From: Yamagishiella unicocca
Lineage: Eukaryota; Chlorophyta; Chlorophyceae; Chlamydomonadales; Volvocaceae
Direction of reading: 5' to 3'
Length of the DNA: 64,000 nt
Assembly (NCBI GenBank): GCA_003116995.1
Contig: BDSL01000005.1
Coordinates: 1,302,001-1,366,000 of the forward strand
Every line of letters begins with the position of its first letter. Within the stretch, counting starts at the first letter, position 1. The translations under genes were made by a program, and so were the position numbers. The notes below the pieces were generated by a model, which searched no databases, had not been told where the DNA came from, and worked only from the letters and a program-made list of their open reading frames with translations. Below are positions 34,381-46,690 of this stretch, piece by piece.

Positions 34381-37113
34381 TGCCTCCGCTCCACGTGCTG
34401 CAGCTGGTGCGGGAATGTCCGGACGTGCTACTGCTGGATCCCCGGGTGGCGGCGGCCTCCCTGGACTGCCTCAGCCGGGTCCTCGGGGACGCCTGGGCGC
34501 CGCCGGAGTCTGCCGCCGCCACCAGCCCACGTCCCCGCTTTCGCAGCACCCAGTCCGCTCAGAGCTTAGGGGCGGGTGAGGGATGGGGGCGGCAGGGGGG
34601 AGCTTGCGGCGCGGCGGCGGCGGTGGTTCAGATGGCACCCCGGCTGCTGCTGTGCCGGCTGCTGCCGCCCGCCTGGGTCCGCTCCGAGCCCAGTTTCGGG
34701 TCCGGCGCGGGTTTGGGGGGTGCTGTGCAGGTTGTTGGCAGTGCGCGGGAGCGGCAGACTAGCATCCTGGCCTCTGTCAAGGTGCGGCTGGGGAGGGGAA
34801 TGGTGGGGAAGGGAGGGGTAAAAGGAAGGGGTTGGGCTTTGAGCTGAGGCCGGGATGAAGGGAGGGCTTCAAGGGGCCGGGGCAGGGGACGTTGGGAGGG
34901 AGGAAGGGCTGAGGGGTTGAGCGACTGAGCGGGCCTGAGATGATGGTGGAGGCCATAGGTCGCGGTGATCATGAGGTAGCGACGGCGGCAGATGAGCGGG
35001 CGCCAGTAGTCTCGGTTATCGTGGTGGCGCCGTCGCGGCTCAGTATACTGTTCCTTTAAGAACAAAACAAGGCATGAAAAATGATAAAAAAATTCCTTAT
35101 CAGCACAGCAGGTTTATAAAACTCTGCTTTCGTGTAATTTGCTTGTCGTCCGCTCGACGCTGCCGTACAGGCGGTCGACGAGGCGCAGCGGAAGCGCCGG
35201 ATCGACGCGCCCTCCCTGGGGCTGGACAGCCCCGGCTGGCCCCGACCCCTGGTGGCCCTGCCGTACGAGTACGCCGCTGACGCCGGCGGTGTGGGAGGGG
35301 ACGGGGCGGTGTTCGGCAACGCCGACGACGCCTTGGGCCGCAACGGCGGCGGCGCGCCCACGGCGGCGCTGCAGGCGGCGGCGGCCGCCGCCGGCGCCGC
35401 CCCCATTCCAATCGACCTGGGGCTGCGGGAAGCGCAGCTGCTGCGGCTGCTGGGACCTGGACTCGAGCTGAGGTTGGGGCTGGAGCTGAGCCCGGCTCGG
35501 AGCGCACCACCGTACGACAACGTGTACGACACTCGAGGCGACGGCGGCGGCGGCGCGCTAGGCTCTGCGGCGGCGCGCATACCGGCCCCCGTGCTCCGCT
35601 CCTGGCTGTGGGGGGAGCTGATTGCCGCCCGGCCGGACCTCCTGCTGCTGCCGTCGGCGCGGCTCTCCGCTGCGGCGCAGACGCTGTGCACCTGGCTGGC
35701 GGTCCCGTCGGAGGCTTTGGCGTACTACTTATTTCCCATTATACCCGCACCAGCAGCAGCAGCAGCAACGGCGGTGGCGGCGGCGACGACTCGGCCGTTG
35801 CCCCGCCCCCAGCATGCTTTACTGCTGGCGCGCAGGCCAGACCTGCTGCAACGCGCCGGCTACCTGGTGTGGGGCTGGCTAGGAGGCGGCGCGGTGGCGG
35901 CCGCCGCCGACGTCGCCGCGGTGCTGCGCGCCCTGCCCGGGCTGCTGTACGACGGTACGACAATGCGCGCGTGCGCGCTGGTGCTCCACGCCGCGATTGG
36001 CGGCGACGGCGGCGGTGGCAGTGGTGTACACAATGAGAATAGCAGGCAGGGCGCGATGCTATATGAGGGTGCTACGTGTGACAGGGTGTACAACGGCCAA
36101 CATGCCCACCACGGAGTTGACGGGGTGTTAGCTGGCCAGTCGCTCGCGCTCCCGGCCTGGGTCCAGGTGATGCCGCCAACCGACACGGATGCTGGCGGGC
36201 CGTGGAGCGCCAAGAGCGGTTTCGGAGCCAATGCCGCCGCGACGGTCGCCATGCCCGCCGACGCGGCCGCCCTGCTCCTGCGCTATCCGGATGAGGTGCT
36301 CAGTGAGGCCGTGCTGCGGCTGCTGGCGGCGGCGCCGGCGTCAACTGCGGCGGCAGCGGTGGCGGGGTTGGAGGAGGCGGCCCCAGCAGCAATAGCCACG
36401 GAGCCGGCAGGGGCTGATGGCGGCGGCAGCCGGCTGTGCCGGGCGGTCGAGAGGCTTTCGGAGCTGCTGGGCATTGGGCGGCTGGCGGCGGCGGCGATGG
36501 TGATGGCGACCCGTGGGTCAGCGGCGGAAGTTGCGGAGGGCTTGTCGCCCACCGCGACGGAGTGCGCTTACAAGGTGGGTTCAGCACGGAGCATGCATGC
36601 GCCATCGACGTTTTCCTTCCACTATCCTATCCTACGTATACCCCCGCCCCCCCCGGTAACTCTTCCTCGAACCCCCCGGGTACCCATGCAGGCCATGTCG
36701 CTGGTCCGCCGCGGCGGCGCTTGGAGCCGCGAGCTGCTCCGTTACCTGTACGGCAGCACCTCCGCGGGAGACCCTGGCGGCGAGAGCCTGGAGGCCGTGT
36801 CGGTGTCGTGCGGGGAGCTGCTGGTGGTGCTGCAGCAGTGGCGGCGAGTTGGCCGCTTGGAGGCCCTGGTGGCGGCGGGTGAGTGTGCGCTGAGGAGCCA
36901 GTCGTCGGACCGCCTTCGAGTCCCGCCAGCACCGTGTAATTTCCATGTCTTAATACCCGTCACGTGCAGTCACATGCCCCCTGGGCACTGTCCACACTCG
37001 CTCCAGGTCTCCAAGATGCTGTGAGCTACACTACGGCGCTGCAGCTGCCAGACGGCGAGTGGCGGGACCTAGCACAGCGCCTGAAGCTGCCAGCAGCCGC
37101 CAGGAATGAATAG
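30896..37113 (+). CDS. Large mTERF-like helical-repeat protein
   Basis: Ten exons: 30896-31358, 31687-31923, 32441-32613, 32901-32948, 33164-33282, 33531-33765, 33960-34781, 35171-36574, 36692-36878, 37007-37113 (TAG). All phases match, giving 1264 codons. The N-terminus is Pro/Gly-rich, then acidic (DEYDEYDEYDE), then has charged helices (AKELRELERLYGA). The body repeats a leucine/alanine helical unit of about 30-35 residues with a P-x-LL turn: LSLPAGRQLYLAAPALL, LPRPAALQLLLRQPRLM, AAAALLAAQPALALQPP, LQLVRECPDVLLLDPRV, LLLARRPDLLQRAG, AALLLRYPDEVLS. This resembles mTERF motifs of organelle nucleic-acid-binding proteins. Exon 33960-34781 encodes poly-Gln runs (34297-34382). The product is much longer than usual mTERFs, so the family call is moderate. 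The first exon and start are the weakest part. Confidence 0.62.
31981..32145 (+). repeat. 28-bp tandem repeat carrying acceptor-like sequence
   Basis: Five full and one partial unit of TTTGCAGAGTGGGACAGCTC plus GGGGTCTG in the intron 31924-32440 of the mTERF-like gene. Every unit contains TCTGTTTGCAG, a good 3' splice site look-alike. Confidence 0.95.
32753..32835 (+). repeat. Two-copy tandem duplication in intron
   Basis: Two copies of a segment of about 46 bases (GTCCTGGCGCTCATGTTCTG, CTGGTAGxTGTGAAAxGCC) differ at a few positions, in the intron 32614-32900. Confidence 0.9.
33355..33450 (+). repeat. CAACCCCAA / CGACCCCAA short tandem repeat
   Basis: Irregular 9-bp units in the intron 33283-33530. 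They create a low-complexity Asn/Pro-rich frame that is not used in the spliced model. Confidence 0.92.
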
Positions 37114-39122
37114 AGCAGGAGTGCGCGGGTGTTCATTTGCGGGTGTCCGAGCAGCTTGTCTTGGTAGAGAGCTCCGTAATTGTGAACCGGGGTTCACCGT
37201 TGGAATTGATATCTTCAATCATGCGCTGTTGCCATTTTTTGACGTACCTCCAGAATGCAAGGGAGCCGAGCACCGTACCGATCAACAGACACCGGAGTCC
37301 TCCGTACTATACACGTTGCAGCCAACATAGGAGAGTGCAATCTGAGCCACAGCCTGGCTGTAACGTTACCCTTGAGCCCGCTGTCCTGCAGACCTCGTTG
37401 ATATCGCTTTCCGTTTAAAAAAAGCTACATGCTACAGTCCTTTACACCCAACCTCAGGCTCCAGCCCTCATCGGCTGGCGACCTCCGTCTCTCATGGTCC
37501 ACAGCTTGTCGCACAACGCGCTGCTTCTTGGACATGCACTTCCGACCGACATGCACTCACGCGCCTCTCCGTATGTCCTATCTGTCATTGTCCCACCTAG
37601 AAAGCCCCCTTCCTTCCTACGTCCCTGGGCACCTAGGCGTCCTGGCAACCTGGCCATCTGCGGGACCACCACGTCGCCATTGTCAAGGTCCAAACAGGCG
37701 CCGTTGGACTCGCCAAACATCGCGAGGCAATGCGGCCAAAAGACCGCATCGCCACCGTCTCACCACCTTAACACAGAGAGCCGCGCCAGACCTCCAAAGC
37801 ACGCGGTGACTCTTAGCCCCGGGAACCACGCGTCAACGGCATCCGTGTCGTGCATGCGTTACGCGTTACACACCGTGGGTGCAAGTCTCTGCCGCCAACA
37901 CACAATCCCAGACCGGCCGATATACAAAAACAAATTCATCCATTAGCTACCTAGATTGGATCCCAGGAACTATCCTAACCGTCTTGTGCTGGGACCAAGG
38001 ACCAGCACCAGCACTCGCTGAGCGCCGCTGGCCAGAAACATGTGGAGCCACACCCGGAACTGGCACCAAGCAGCCCACCGCCGGAAACACAGGCTAAGTC
38101 ACCGCATCTCGCAGGTATATTACGTCCTGCCAGCCTTTTCGCGGGGCCATGCCTTTGCTCTGGCAAGCGCTTCAGTAGGCCCAAACTCTTGGGCGGGCCC
38201 AATACGAGGCAAGGTGTCCTTACCGTTGGCTACTGCTGTGCTGTCTGATTAGGACCCTCCCCAGGCACGGCCCACACATACTCGTAACGCTTGACAGCCC
38301 CCAACCAGGTCCTGTAACATAATCCGCACGTGCTGCCGCATCCCCAGCACTGGACGCTACTTGCAACGAGGTCTCTCCGCCAGCGTGCTCCCGGCCAGGC
38401 CGCCAGGCACGCCAACTCCAGCTATGCCTACATATAGGTACGGTTGGTAGCTTGATGATCCCAGTCGAAAACGAGTGCTGCGGAGCCCCATGCAGCGGGC
38501 CAAATGCGGTCTTGAAACACGTTCCTACTAGGCATACAAAAGCAAGATGCATTGGCGCAGCAAAACATCATGTGCCGTTCTACCGAAAACCTGGATCTTC
38601 GAGGAAAACAAGGGTTTTTGTAAGCACATCCTACAGTTCGCTGTTGATCCTAGCCCGGCGTGGTTGGTTGCAGACTAGCCCGGTATGGTTGGATGGAGCC
38701 TAGCAAACTAGTTGTATCAGTCCGAAGCCCAAGCTTTTGCGCCATAGCGCGGCCAAAATCGCGGACTTCGCGTCAAACACCAGAATTTCGGAACTCTGCC
38801 AAGGAACGTGCAGTCCCGCTCGGTGATGCGCCCCAGGGTGACGACTAAGATATTGCAGCCTTTCGCCCGAGCGCCCAGCGCTACCCCCGAGTGCAGGCGC
38901 ACCTGAGATCATGGTGGGCGGGGCGAGCGCACAGCGGCTCAGCACCCCGCCCGATGCCCCGGCTCAGCAGGACCTCCGGTGCTGCTTCGAAGCTCCAGCA
39001 CTGGGGCGTCACCGGTTGCACCGGCGCAAAACAAGCCCCAGGCTGCGCCTGGCTTTGCCGCGCCGCCAAGAGTCCACGGCTGCCCAGCACGCTGCAGCTC
39101 AAACCGCTATCGTTGCACCAGT
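37114..39122. other. Spacer between convergent genes
   Basis: It holds the 3' ends of the mTERF-like gene (+) and PRA1 (-). From 37.4 kb on, the sequence is mixed in composition with short open frames only. No RNA gene, element end or exon series was recognised. Confidence 0.5.
37359..37363 (+). terminator. Candidate TGTAA signal of the large mTERF-like gene
   Basis: TGTAA 246 bases after the stop codon on the coding strand, at a usual distance for these algae. Confidence 0.45.
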
Positions 39123-40309
39123 TTATACGGCGTTTGATAGTGCGTTCGGCACGGCCGGGGCAGAGAATATGTTGAACAAGCCCTGCTGGGTCTGCTGAGT
39201 GGGTTGGCGTAGGGCACCAAGACAGGGGATTAGTTGAAGGGGACAGGGTGAAGCCACAGGGCACTGATTGTGGATAAGGTTGTGTACTGCAACGGGAGGA
39301 TATGTGGTGCTGTACACACGTATCGAAAGAAACACAATGCTGTCCGGCGACGACTTGGTGACACCCCACGCGGCATTTGCAAGGGCGCTGTGACAGCCAC
39401 CTCACCTCGCCGTCGTCGATAAACAAATTGTCTGGCTCCCTGAAAGCGCCATGAGCTGCGACGACTGCAAGGCTAAGACTGAGCGCCGAGAAGAACACGG
39501 TCCCAACGCTGCGGACATTTTGCAAAGTTGCGGCAATGAGTACACCGAACATTTGTGGAGAAACATGCACTTGCGAGTAGTTTGCGATTCTCCCCGCACC
39601 TGGTCACAAAAAAGATTGTGATGAAAGAAATAGCAGACATGCCGATGAGCTTCTCACGATCGCTGCGTAACAAAGGGAAATGATAGTGGAGTTCAATGCC
39701 TGGTCGGCGCCCAACAGACCTGAAGCCAGTCGCATTCGTCGCTACCTGATCGTTCGCCCCCCCAACTGCAGCGGCGCTGTTCGAATCATGAACACGTAGA
39801 CCCAGGAGGCTGCCAGAAGTGCAAGTACTACCAGGGAGGATGGGTGCATGATGAATGTAACTGCGGTGGTGAGCATCATGACGATCAAGTAGTTGACCTT
39901 GAAGTAGTTCGCGTTCTTGCGCAACCGCGAGGTTGCCTGCAGCGCAAACAATAAAGAGACCAGTGCTTATGCGCCGGCAAATCCTGAGCGCGTTTTATCG
40001 AGTCTTGTCCCCTCAGCAACAGCGAACCGCGCCGTTGCGTATGGAAGCGCACCTCGGCCAGGCTGGTGGGCTTAGAAAATGCGCTCCTGTCGACGACCTC
40101 GTTCCACGGCTTCCTCTACACGCGTTAATTGGGCGTCAGCGCACCGCTTCAGCACCTTCCCACGGCTGCGTGCTGGGAATGCGCAGTTGCCTGACCTGCT
40201 TAACGATGCCGCCTACGTAATCTTTGAGCCGATTGATGATGACCATGTGCATACCCAACGCGACTGGGGATCCCACGGCCGCTGGGGAGGCCGCGCCCGG
40301 TTGTGACAT
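39123..40309 (-). CDS. PRA1 family protein (prenylated Rab acceptor)
   Basis: Six exons: 40309-40196, 40115-40053, 39936-39746, 39662-39600, 39508-39406, 39191-39123 (TAA), phases 0/0/2/2/0, 200 codons, the usual PRA1 length. Family landmarks in order: RKPWNEVVDRSAFSKPTSLAE; RLRKNANYFKVNYLIVMML; a second hydrophobic segment VVLALLAASWVYVFMI; GGRTIS|DREKLIGMSAIS; FFSALSLSLAVVAAHGAFRE; and an acidic end (LFIDDGE). The two hydrophobic hairpins are typical of PRA1 membrane topology. The family acts in the ER, Golgi and endosomes in Rab GTPase recruitment and vesicle traffic. The last acceptor could also be three bases upstream (39194), adding one Gln. A start at TTG upstream was rejected in favour of ATG 40309. 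Confidence 0.93.
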
Positions 40310-43192
40310 TTTGGCTAGTTGGGAAGGCAAGGCCAAAATAAGTCCTAGGTTATAATAACAAACAGGTTAAAAAGCAGTGACGTTGTAATTCATAAACAAC
40401 ATATCTCAGGGGGAACTGTTGCAAAGGCGACTAGGCAAAGTTGAACTTGTCGTACGTAAGTGCCTCGGTTTCCCCAGGCCCGCCAGGCCTACACATTACA
40501 GGCGTATAGCCTGCCTATACTCTATAAAGTGTCGAACTACTTCCACACCATGTGACTGTAAGCCGAATCCAGAGCGCAGCGGTTGTGTATTGCCCCCTCC
40601 CGTCGCATTTGCGCGGCAGACAATATACTTTCCTCAGTAGTGGTATGCATTGCATTTTCAGCTTGCCACGGCATTTATTAACAACCCTGTGTGGATTCTT
40701 AGGTAGAGAAGTTAAAAAGACAGGTATCATACAAGGCGACAGGGCGCGACAGGCAGCATATGACACGGCGCCCAAGCGACCTTTTGGATTATGGTAGTGT
40801 TTGGGTTGAGTTGGCTCCCTACCTTGTGCAGCATCCACCCATCAGAAAGCAAGCTGCATGTTTCCTAATCCCCTGTAAAGTAAGTTTACACCCTGCCGCA
40901 ACCCTAGCGTTCGGTCAGAACCTTAAGCAACCCTGGCGTAAAACTACTAGCCGGCAGCAACTGATCGCCGCGCGCAGTCAGGAGTGCACTCCGCACTCAG
41001 GACGGCCTGAACGGAGGAGCCTTCAAGCTATGCTGCCATCATGTAGTACAAGGTGTGCGATATATAGCACGGAAAAGATCCGCCCGTCCAGCGGCTGGCA
41101 CGTAGCCGGCGCCAGGTCGCGGAAAACGGACGTGCCGTACACTACAGACCGCAAGATCAAAATCACAGAGCTGACTCAATGCGCTGACTGTGCATCCGCA
41201 CCCGGACAATCTGCACGTAGGTTATTCGCGCGGTCCCCACGGGGCTTTCATCGACCCGCGGGTCGCCATCCATTCATTGGCGCTGTGGGCGCTGTCTTAG
41301 GTGCCACGAAGGCAGCGGCCCCACACCTGGCTTTTAGGCTGTATGAACTACCAGCAGCGAAAGGTATGACGTATCTAATCATCAAACATACAAAGGCACC
41401 AAAAGCAACGCAGCAGGAGGCGTGGCGACATTAATTTGGACCCACGATGATAGGCCCCACGTTGAGATTGCACGTGCGACCGATCGCTGCCGGCCTAAGA
41501 GCACTGCAGCCGAGGTAGTTAGATAGTAATAGTACTTGTTACAGGGAGATGTCGCACCAAACCGGGTGCGCAAAAAGCGGGCGAAAACAGCGGCACAGAG
41601 CAGCTCTACCTGGACGAGCAGCAACAACCTAGCTAATACCTGACTGCCATAGCTGGGCAGTTGGGTGTTATCCGGCCAATTCTGAACTTAGGGTGTTGCG
41701 CTGCCGAACGGCTCGTCCTGCCTGGTTCGGTTGGTCCCCCGTTTAACCTTCTCGACCTAACGCCTTCAACAATGTATGCAGTGCCCCCCAAACACACGTC
41801 AGGCCAAACCTCTTCCCTTTTTGAGCGCGTTATTGTCATGCATGGCGTCAGTCGTACCTCTGTACCTCATCCTCTATGGACCCTTTAGAAACCTATCGCT
41901 ACCAACACATGTCCAAACATCCGCCTGCTGCGCGTGACTGCACCCCCACCGGCATTTCCTTTAAAACATGCATTCGAGGAACAAATGCAAAATGCAAAAC
42001 GAAGCTGCGAGACACGGCACCTGCACGCATTGCTACTGCACCTCGTCCACAACTGCCAACTCGAAACGGCCAACCAGCACCCTCACACCGCAGCCTGCCG
42101 GTTAACTGTACGGCTTTATTACTGAAGTTACACGCCGTAACATTCACTACTACTACTACTACTGACTGAAGGCAGCATGCTCCCGCCTTGCAGAGGCCCC
42201 AGGCCGCCCGTTGTAGCGTGCGCCAAACAGATTAAAAGCCCGGCCTTATCCAGAGAAATCTCAACAAGCGGACTTGCCAGGAAACACATGCCCTATCGCC
42301 GAGAGGCGAGGGGTTCCACACATAACCAGGTGGTGTCAGGTAGTAGGCCCCACCAAAGACGGACGCCCCCCACTCATGGCCTCTGAGCGAGGGGGACTGA
42401 ACCTTAAGCTTGTCGCAAGCGACTCCACCACCACGATGCGACTCCACAACCATGATGCAATACCACCATGATGCAATATGTAATGCAGGTTCCTCACCGG
42501 ATCCCTGCGCTTGCAGGCGGCCCAAGCAAGCCAACCAACCTATACCCCACTGCTACACCTCAAACGTGGTTGCGCCGTACATACATGTACGGCGCGGCTA
42601 TGGGCAGGCGCCGTACATTGCGCCGCGGTCTGACTCCGCGGCCTTGATTATACAGTTCCAAGATTCCACAAGGGTATTATTATTAGGCAGGGGTTGAGCA
42701 TGGGACAAGATTCCCGCTGACCGTCAGCCTGCGTCTCCTTCCTTCGTCCGCAAATCCACTTCATCGCCAAGCTGTTAGTTGTTTGTCTACATCGCGGGGG
42801 ATGTGTCGCCGCATGCGAGTACACCGCAAGGCTCACGTAACACACCTCGTGCGGCTTTCAAAATAAAGGAGCGCAGCGCCCTCCGAATAGCCCCCCCGAA
42901 TAGGCGACCGCGCCCTCGGAATAGGAGCCGTCGCGAACGCCCGAGGGGCATCCGACCCGGGAACGGCGAAACAAGGCACAAGCTGCGCTGTCGGCCGAAA
43001 TTACCAGCCCCAGCAGTGCATTAAACTGTCCGCGTGCGCCGGCGCCTGGGGTGTTCAGGGCGCGCACGGAAACACTCACGAGGCACCGTGGGTTATACAC
43101 AAGCAGGTTTTGAGTTAGAAGTAGCATCCAAGTACGGAGTACGGAGTACGAACGCGGCATCGTCGATGCCCGCCCGCCCGCGCTAGCTGTGC
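40310..43192. other. Spacer without supported gene
   Basis: 5' flank of PRA1, then 2.8 kb of mixed composition. It contains a weak copy of the dispersed TGTAA repeat (41522-41548), a (ACT)n stretch near 42150 and a perfect short palindrome at 42572-42595. A 224-residue open frame at 40760-41434 has no family resemblance or coding bias. Confidence 0.5.
42572..42618. repeat. Perfect palindrome plus a third half-copy
   Basis: GCGCCGTACAT, two bases, then its exact inverse ATGTACGGCGC (42572-42595). The half-site GCGCCGTACAT recurs at 42608-42618. Confidence 0.95.
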
Positions 43193-44254
43193 TCAGGTTG
43201 CCGGCGGCGGAGGCGGTGGGGGTGTGATGTTGATGGGGTGCCGCAGATCCGACTCGGCGTCCAACTCGATGACGGCCTCTGGCGGCAGGCTGCGGACTGA
43301 CAGATAGGTGTGGCCGTTGTGGTGGTGCACGCCGGTCTGCACCGTCAAGTCGACCTGCACACACACACACACACACCGCACAGCGCAGCACAGCACCGCA
43401 CAGCACAGCATATCATGCGTTGCAATGCGGCCTCCACGGCGTCGGTTGTGGTGCGGACAGGGCCCTGCGACGCGTTGGGGGGTCTTCCTGGCATCCCCAC
43501 TGCCTCCCATCCAAGCCCTTGTCCAAACCAGGCGCACTACCGGTACCCACCACATCGACGCTGCCGGCGCCTCCGCACAGCTCCACATGCGCCGCCACCA
43601 GCACGCACTCCCCCACGCAGCACTCGTCACCGCTGCTGGCGCTGCCGTCGCTCGCCGCCGCCGCCAGCTCCTCCCCGAACATGGACTCGGTGGAGCCGTA
43701 CGGCGTGGCGTTGCCGTCCCTGTACGACACAGCATCATGAGCACCGGCGGTTGGCCGGAGGTCACTTAAGAGCCGAAGGAGGAGATCCCAACGGCAGCAA
43801 CATGTACAAGACAGTCGATACCGTATGGATACCGTATGCTCGTAAAAATAAAGGCAGCTTCCGCTTACCGTAATATCACCGTGCGGATTTCGAAGCTTGC
43901 CGGCTCAGCTTACTTCCCTGCCACCCCATTGCCTCTGAAGTGCCGACCCAAGAGTTTCCTCTCAGCCCTCGCGATCATTCACCTGTCCAGCAGCTCGACC
44001 CTGGACCCGCGGAGCAGGTACGCAACCAAGTTGTCACCTCGCCTGCTGATGCGGGCCGGACCGACGACGCGGTAGCTTCGCAGCGCGTGATGTATGGGGC
44101 AACATGGAGATGAACAGGTGGAGTGGGCAATTATTAAAGCCCACCGTAGTAGACTATCATGGGAGTAGGTGAAAGGGGGGTTAGGAGGCCGGCATACGAG
44201 ACCGCACGCCAGCCAGGGGTCGTCCGAGGCGCAGTACGGCAGCAAGTGTGGCAA
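43193..44254 (-). CDS. Unknown protein, 3' exons
   Basis: Supported exons: one ending at 43983 (donor AG|GTGAAT), 43719-43551, and 43354-43193 (TGA), phases 2 and 0. They join SYRVVGPARISRRGDNLVAY, LLRGSRVELLDR, DGNATPYGSTESMFGEEL, a Ser/Ala/Cys stretch (GDECCVGECVLVAAHVELCG), then VDLTVQTGVHHHNGHTYLSV and a Pro-rich end (ITPPPPPPPAT). The upstream limit of the first exon is not settled: its frame stays open to 44254 and includes LPHLLPYCASDDPWLACGLV, which looks like an F-box-type helix, but splice sites there are ambiguous. No family was recognised. The (CA)n tract at 43358-43378 sits just before the last acceptor. Confidence 0.45.
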
Positions 44255-46690
44255 GGCGCAAAGCGGGTGGCGCGGGCTAAGGGGCCCTGATGCTGGCAGC
44301 TACATGCCGACAAGGGGTCATTACTCCAGCACCTGAATGCCGGCATCCTCCAGCACCCACCAGCCGTAAGCTGCGAGGCTGCTGTTTGCCGGCCTCGTGT
44401 GGGAGTCGCCCATCAGCTGGGTGGGCTTGTAAGCCGGGGAGTTGAGGCTCAAGTTGTGGCCTGGCTGGTCTAATTTCATCGGCTGGCTTTGTGGCAGATG
44501 CGATGACAACGGCGTGCTGCGGTGGACCTCGGTGCGCTGATATTGGGGCAGGTCCGATGTGGCATGGCCGAGGTTGTGACTTAGCACGTGGCCATGTCGG
44601 AATGTTGTCGCGCGAGTTACGAAATGGGCAAAGCCTATTCTGCCTGTAGACACAAGGTGATCCCGGACACTCGTGAGTTCCGATCCCGTGGTTGGGATAC
44701 TTAACAATTCGAGCCCGATGGCAGTTGGCCTTGCAACGTTTTCAGTGTCGCACCTGTTTGCGATGAGGACGGAGCGATCGTAGACCTCAGCAACTGGCTA
44801 GGCGCCTGGATTGACATGGGGAGATGGACAACCAATTACAAATTTGGAAAGCCCATGGCCAACCGTCCCATAGCGTCGAACTTGAAGACAAGACATGCTG
44901 GCTCCCAGACGTTACACATGTAACTGAAAATAACACATTTGCTCAATGCTCGGTGCGCTTGCTTGGGCACGTTTGGAGCAGTGAGCAAACTGAGCATGGC
45001 GATAAGGCGCCGTGCCGGCCCAAGACGGCCAGAACAACTCACCAACGAGCGGGTAATGACCCTACTAGACATTACTTTGACAGCTTCTCCTCTCTACCCA
45101 GGAATAACTGGGAACGTCTGTACCGTCGGAATTGCTGAGCAGAGATACGCAAGCAGAGCATTAGACGAGTGCAAAACGCATAAGGCTAAGCGCATCACAT
45201 CATAGTACCGCAATTGAGCGGATGCCTTCCATTGAGTGGCGCTCAGCTTAAGTATCCAGTCGTCGAAGGCGTGCACCGGAACCAAATCCACACGTCCGGT
45301 ACACCTTGCACGACCTTGCACCTTGCACTCCAGGATAGCCCTCCGCCTGCTGAATTGAAGCATCATCTGCTGTATGGATTCAAGACGAAATCTTGGAAAC
45401 CGGTTCATCAACGTGATCACAGTGACGCTCGGCGACCCCGGCGACCGGTACCTGGGCCGTTTTGGAAACATTTACAGGAGATTTAAAAACATAATATTGA
45501 TGTGTACGGTTTGACCTGGAGCAAGGCTTGCGCGGAATATTTGGGGCCTTGCGACCTGTCGATCAGCCAGAACCAGAGCGACGACCAACCGCTCCTTCAG
45601 ATTCCCCAGTGTTGAAGGAAGAAGCCACGCTCCTCTCACGGACACGCGTAGTGTCAATGTCGAGTAGCCCGAATCATGAAAAGCATTGCGGTCCTCGCCT
45701 CATTCCGCATTCCCGGAAGGCGAGTCGAAACAGAACTCACCAGATGAACCGGCAGCTGCAGGTACAAAAACCCTTGTTATGAGCACCCAAAAGCCAAGTC
45801 ACGCGCAGCTAAAAATACCCCTGGAACATCACATTGCACGCCACGGCTGACGTGCAGGACGATGCTGGACGGTGCCCGATGCCCTATATAGATGCCTGCC
45901 AAGCTGCCGCCTCCGTCCGCAAAAAAATTTAATTTTTTTCTCCTCCTCCCTAATTTTAACACGCCCCGTCCTTAGACCCCAATCGGAACGTATGTCTTGC
46001 AAGCCGGGCGAGCCAGGGCCGCGCCGGCGCGGATTCACAACTACATCCGGCGCAGCTACTTTTTCACCGACGTACTCTTTACTTACGTCCGGGACAAGTA
46101 CGCGACGTGTTGGTAAGTCGTGGTAAGGCGTCATGCATATTGAACAACCGTTCTGCGACGAGTTAAAGTGTTCCGTTCGGGCACGTGCTGGTGAGGCGTG
46201 CTCGGGAAGCCGGTTCCGTCAGGTTGACGGCTCCTGCAGAGGACCTGACAACTGGCTTGCTTGCGCTCAACCCTTAACGATGAAACACTGGCTCGTACTC
46301 GGCAAACGCAATAGCAGACCCACGGGCCCGCTTCGCAGCGACCTGAAAAGCAGCGAACGCAGGGTTGTTTTAGCATAAATGTGCAAGCTGTACGTGATTC
46401 GGGGCCGTTGGGCTCATGACCTACCCATCGCGCGCGCATGACACGCGTAGCGCGTGCTTCGCGATAGTGACGCCTTCTTATCTGACGATTTCGTATACGT
46501 AGTGGAATAATACACAAGCAATAGGACAACGTGTCCTCTCTGCGCGAAGTCCTGTCGCAACTTGTCGGAGACATTTTACGCCCCTCGTCTACCCTAGTCG
46601 GCCAGGCCTTCATTTTGCCACAAATAAAGTTCCATAGATTTGCCTAAGGATAGTGTTTGTCCTCTGTTGCTCTGACAGCTAGCCCACTAT
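44255..46690. other. Divergent 5' region and spacer
   Basis: It lies between the minus-strand unknown gene and the plus-strand mTERF-like gene. A minus open frame at 44321-44440 (AAYGWWVLEDAGIQVLE at its end) could be a relic. Nothing else is supported. Confidence 0.45.

Noticed and set aside
40760..41434. 224-residue plus-strand open frame
   Set aside because: No coding bias, splice partners or family resemblance; composition like the surrounding spacer.
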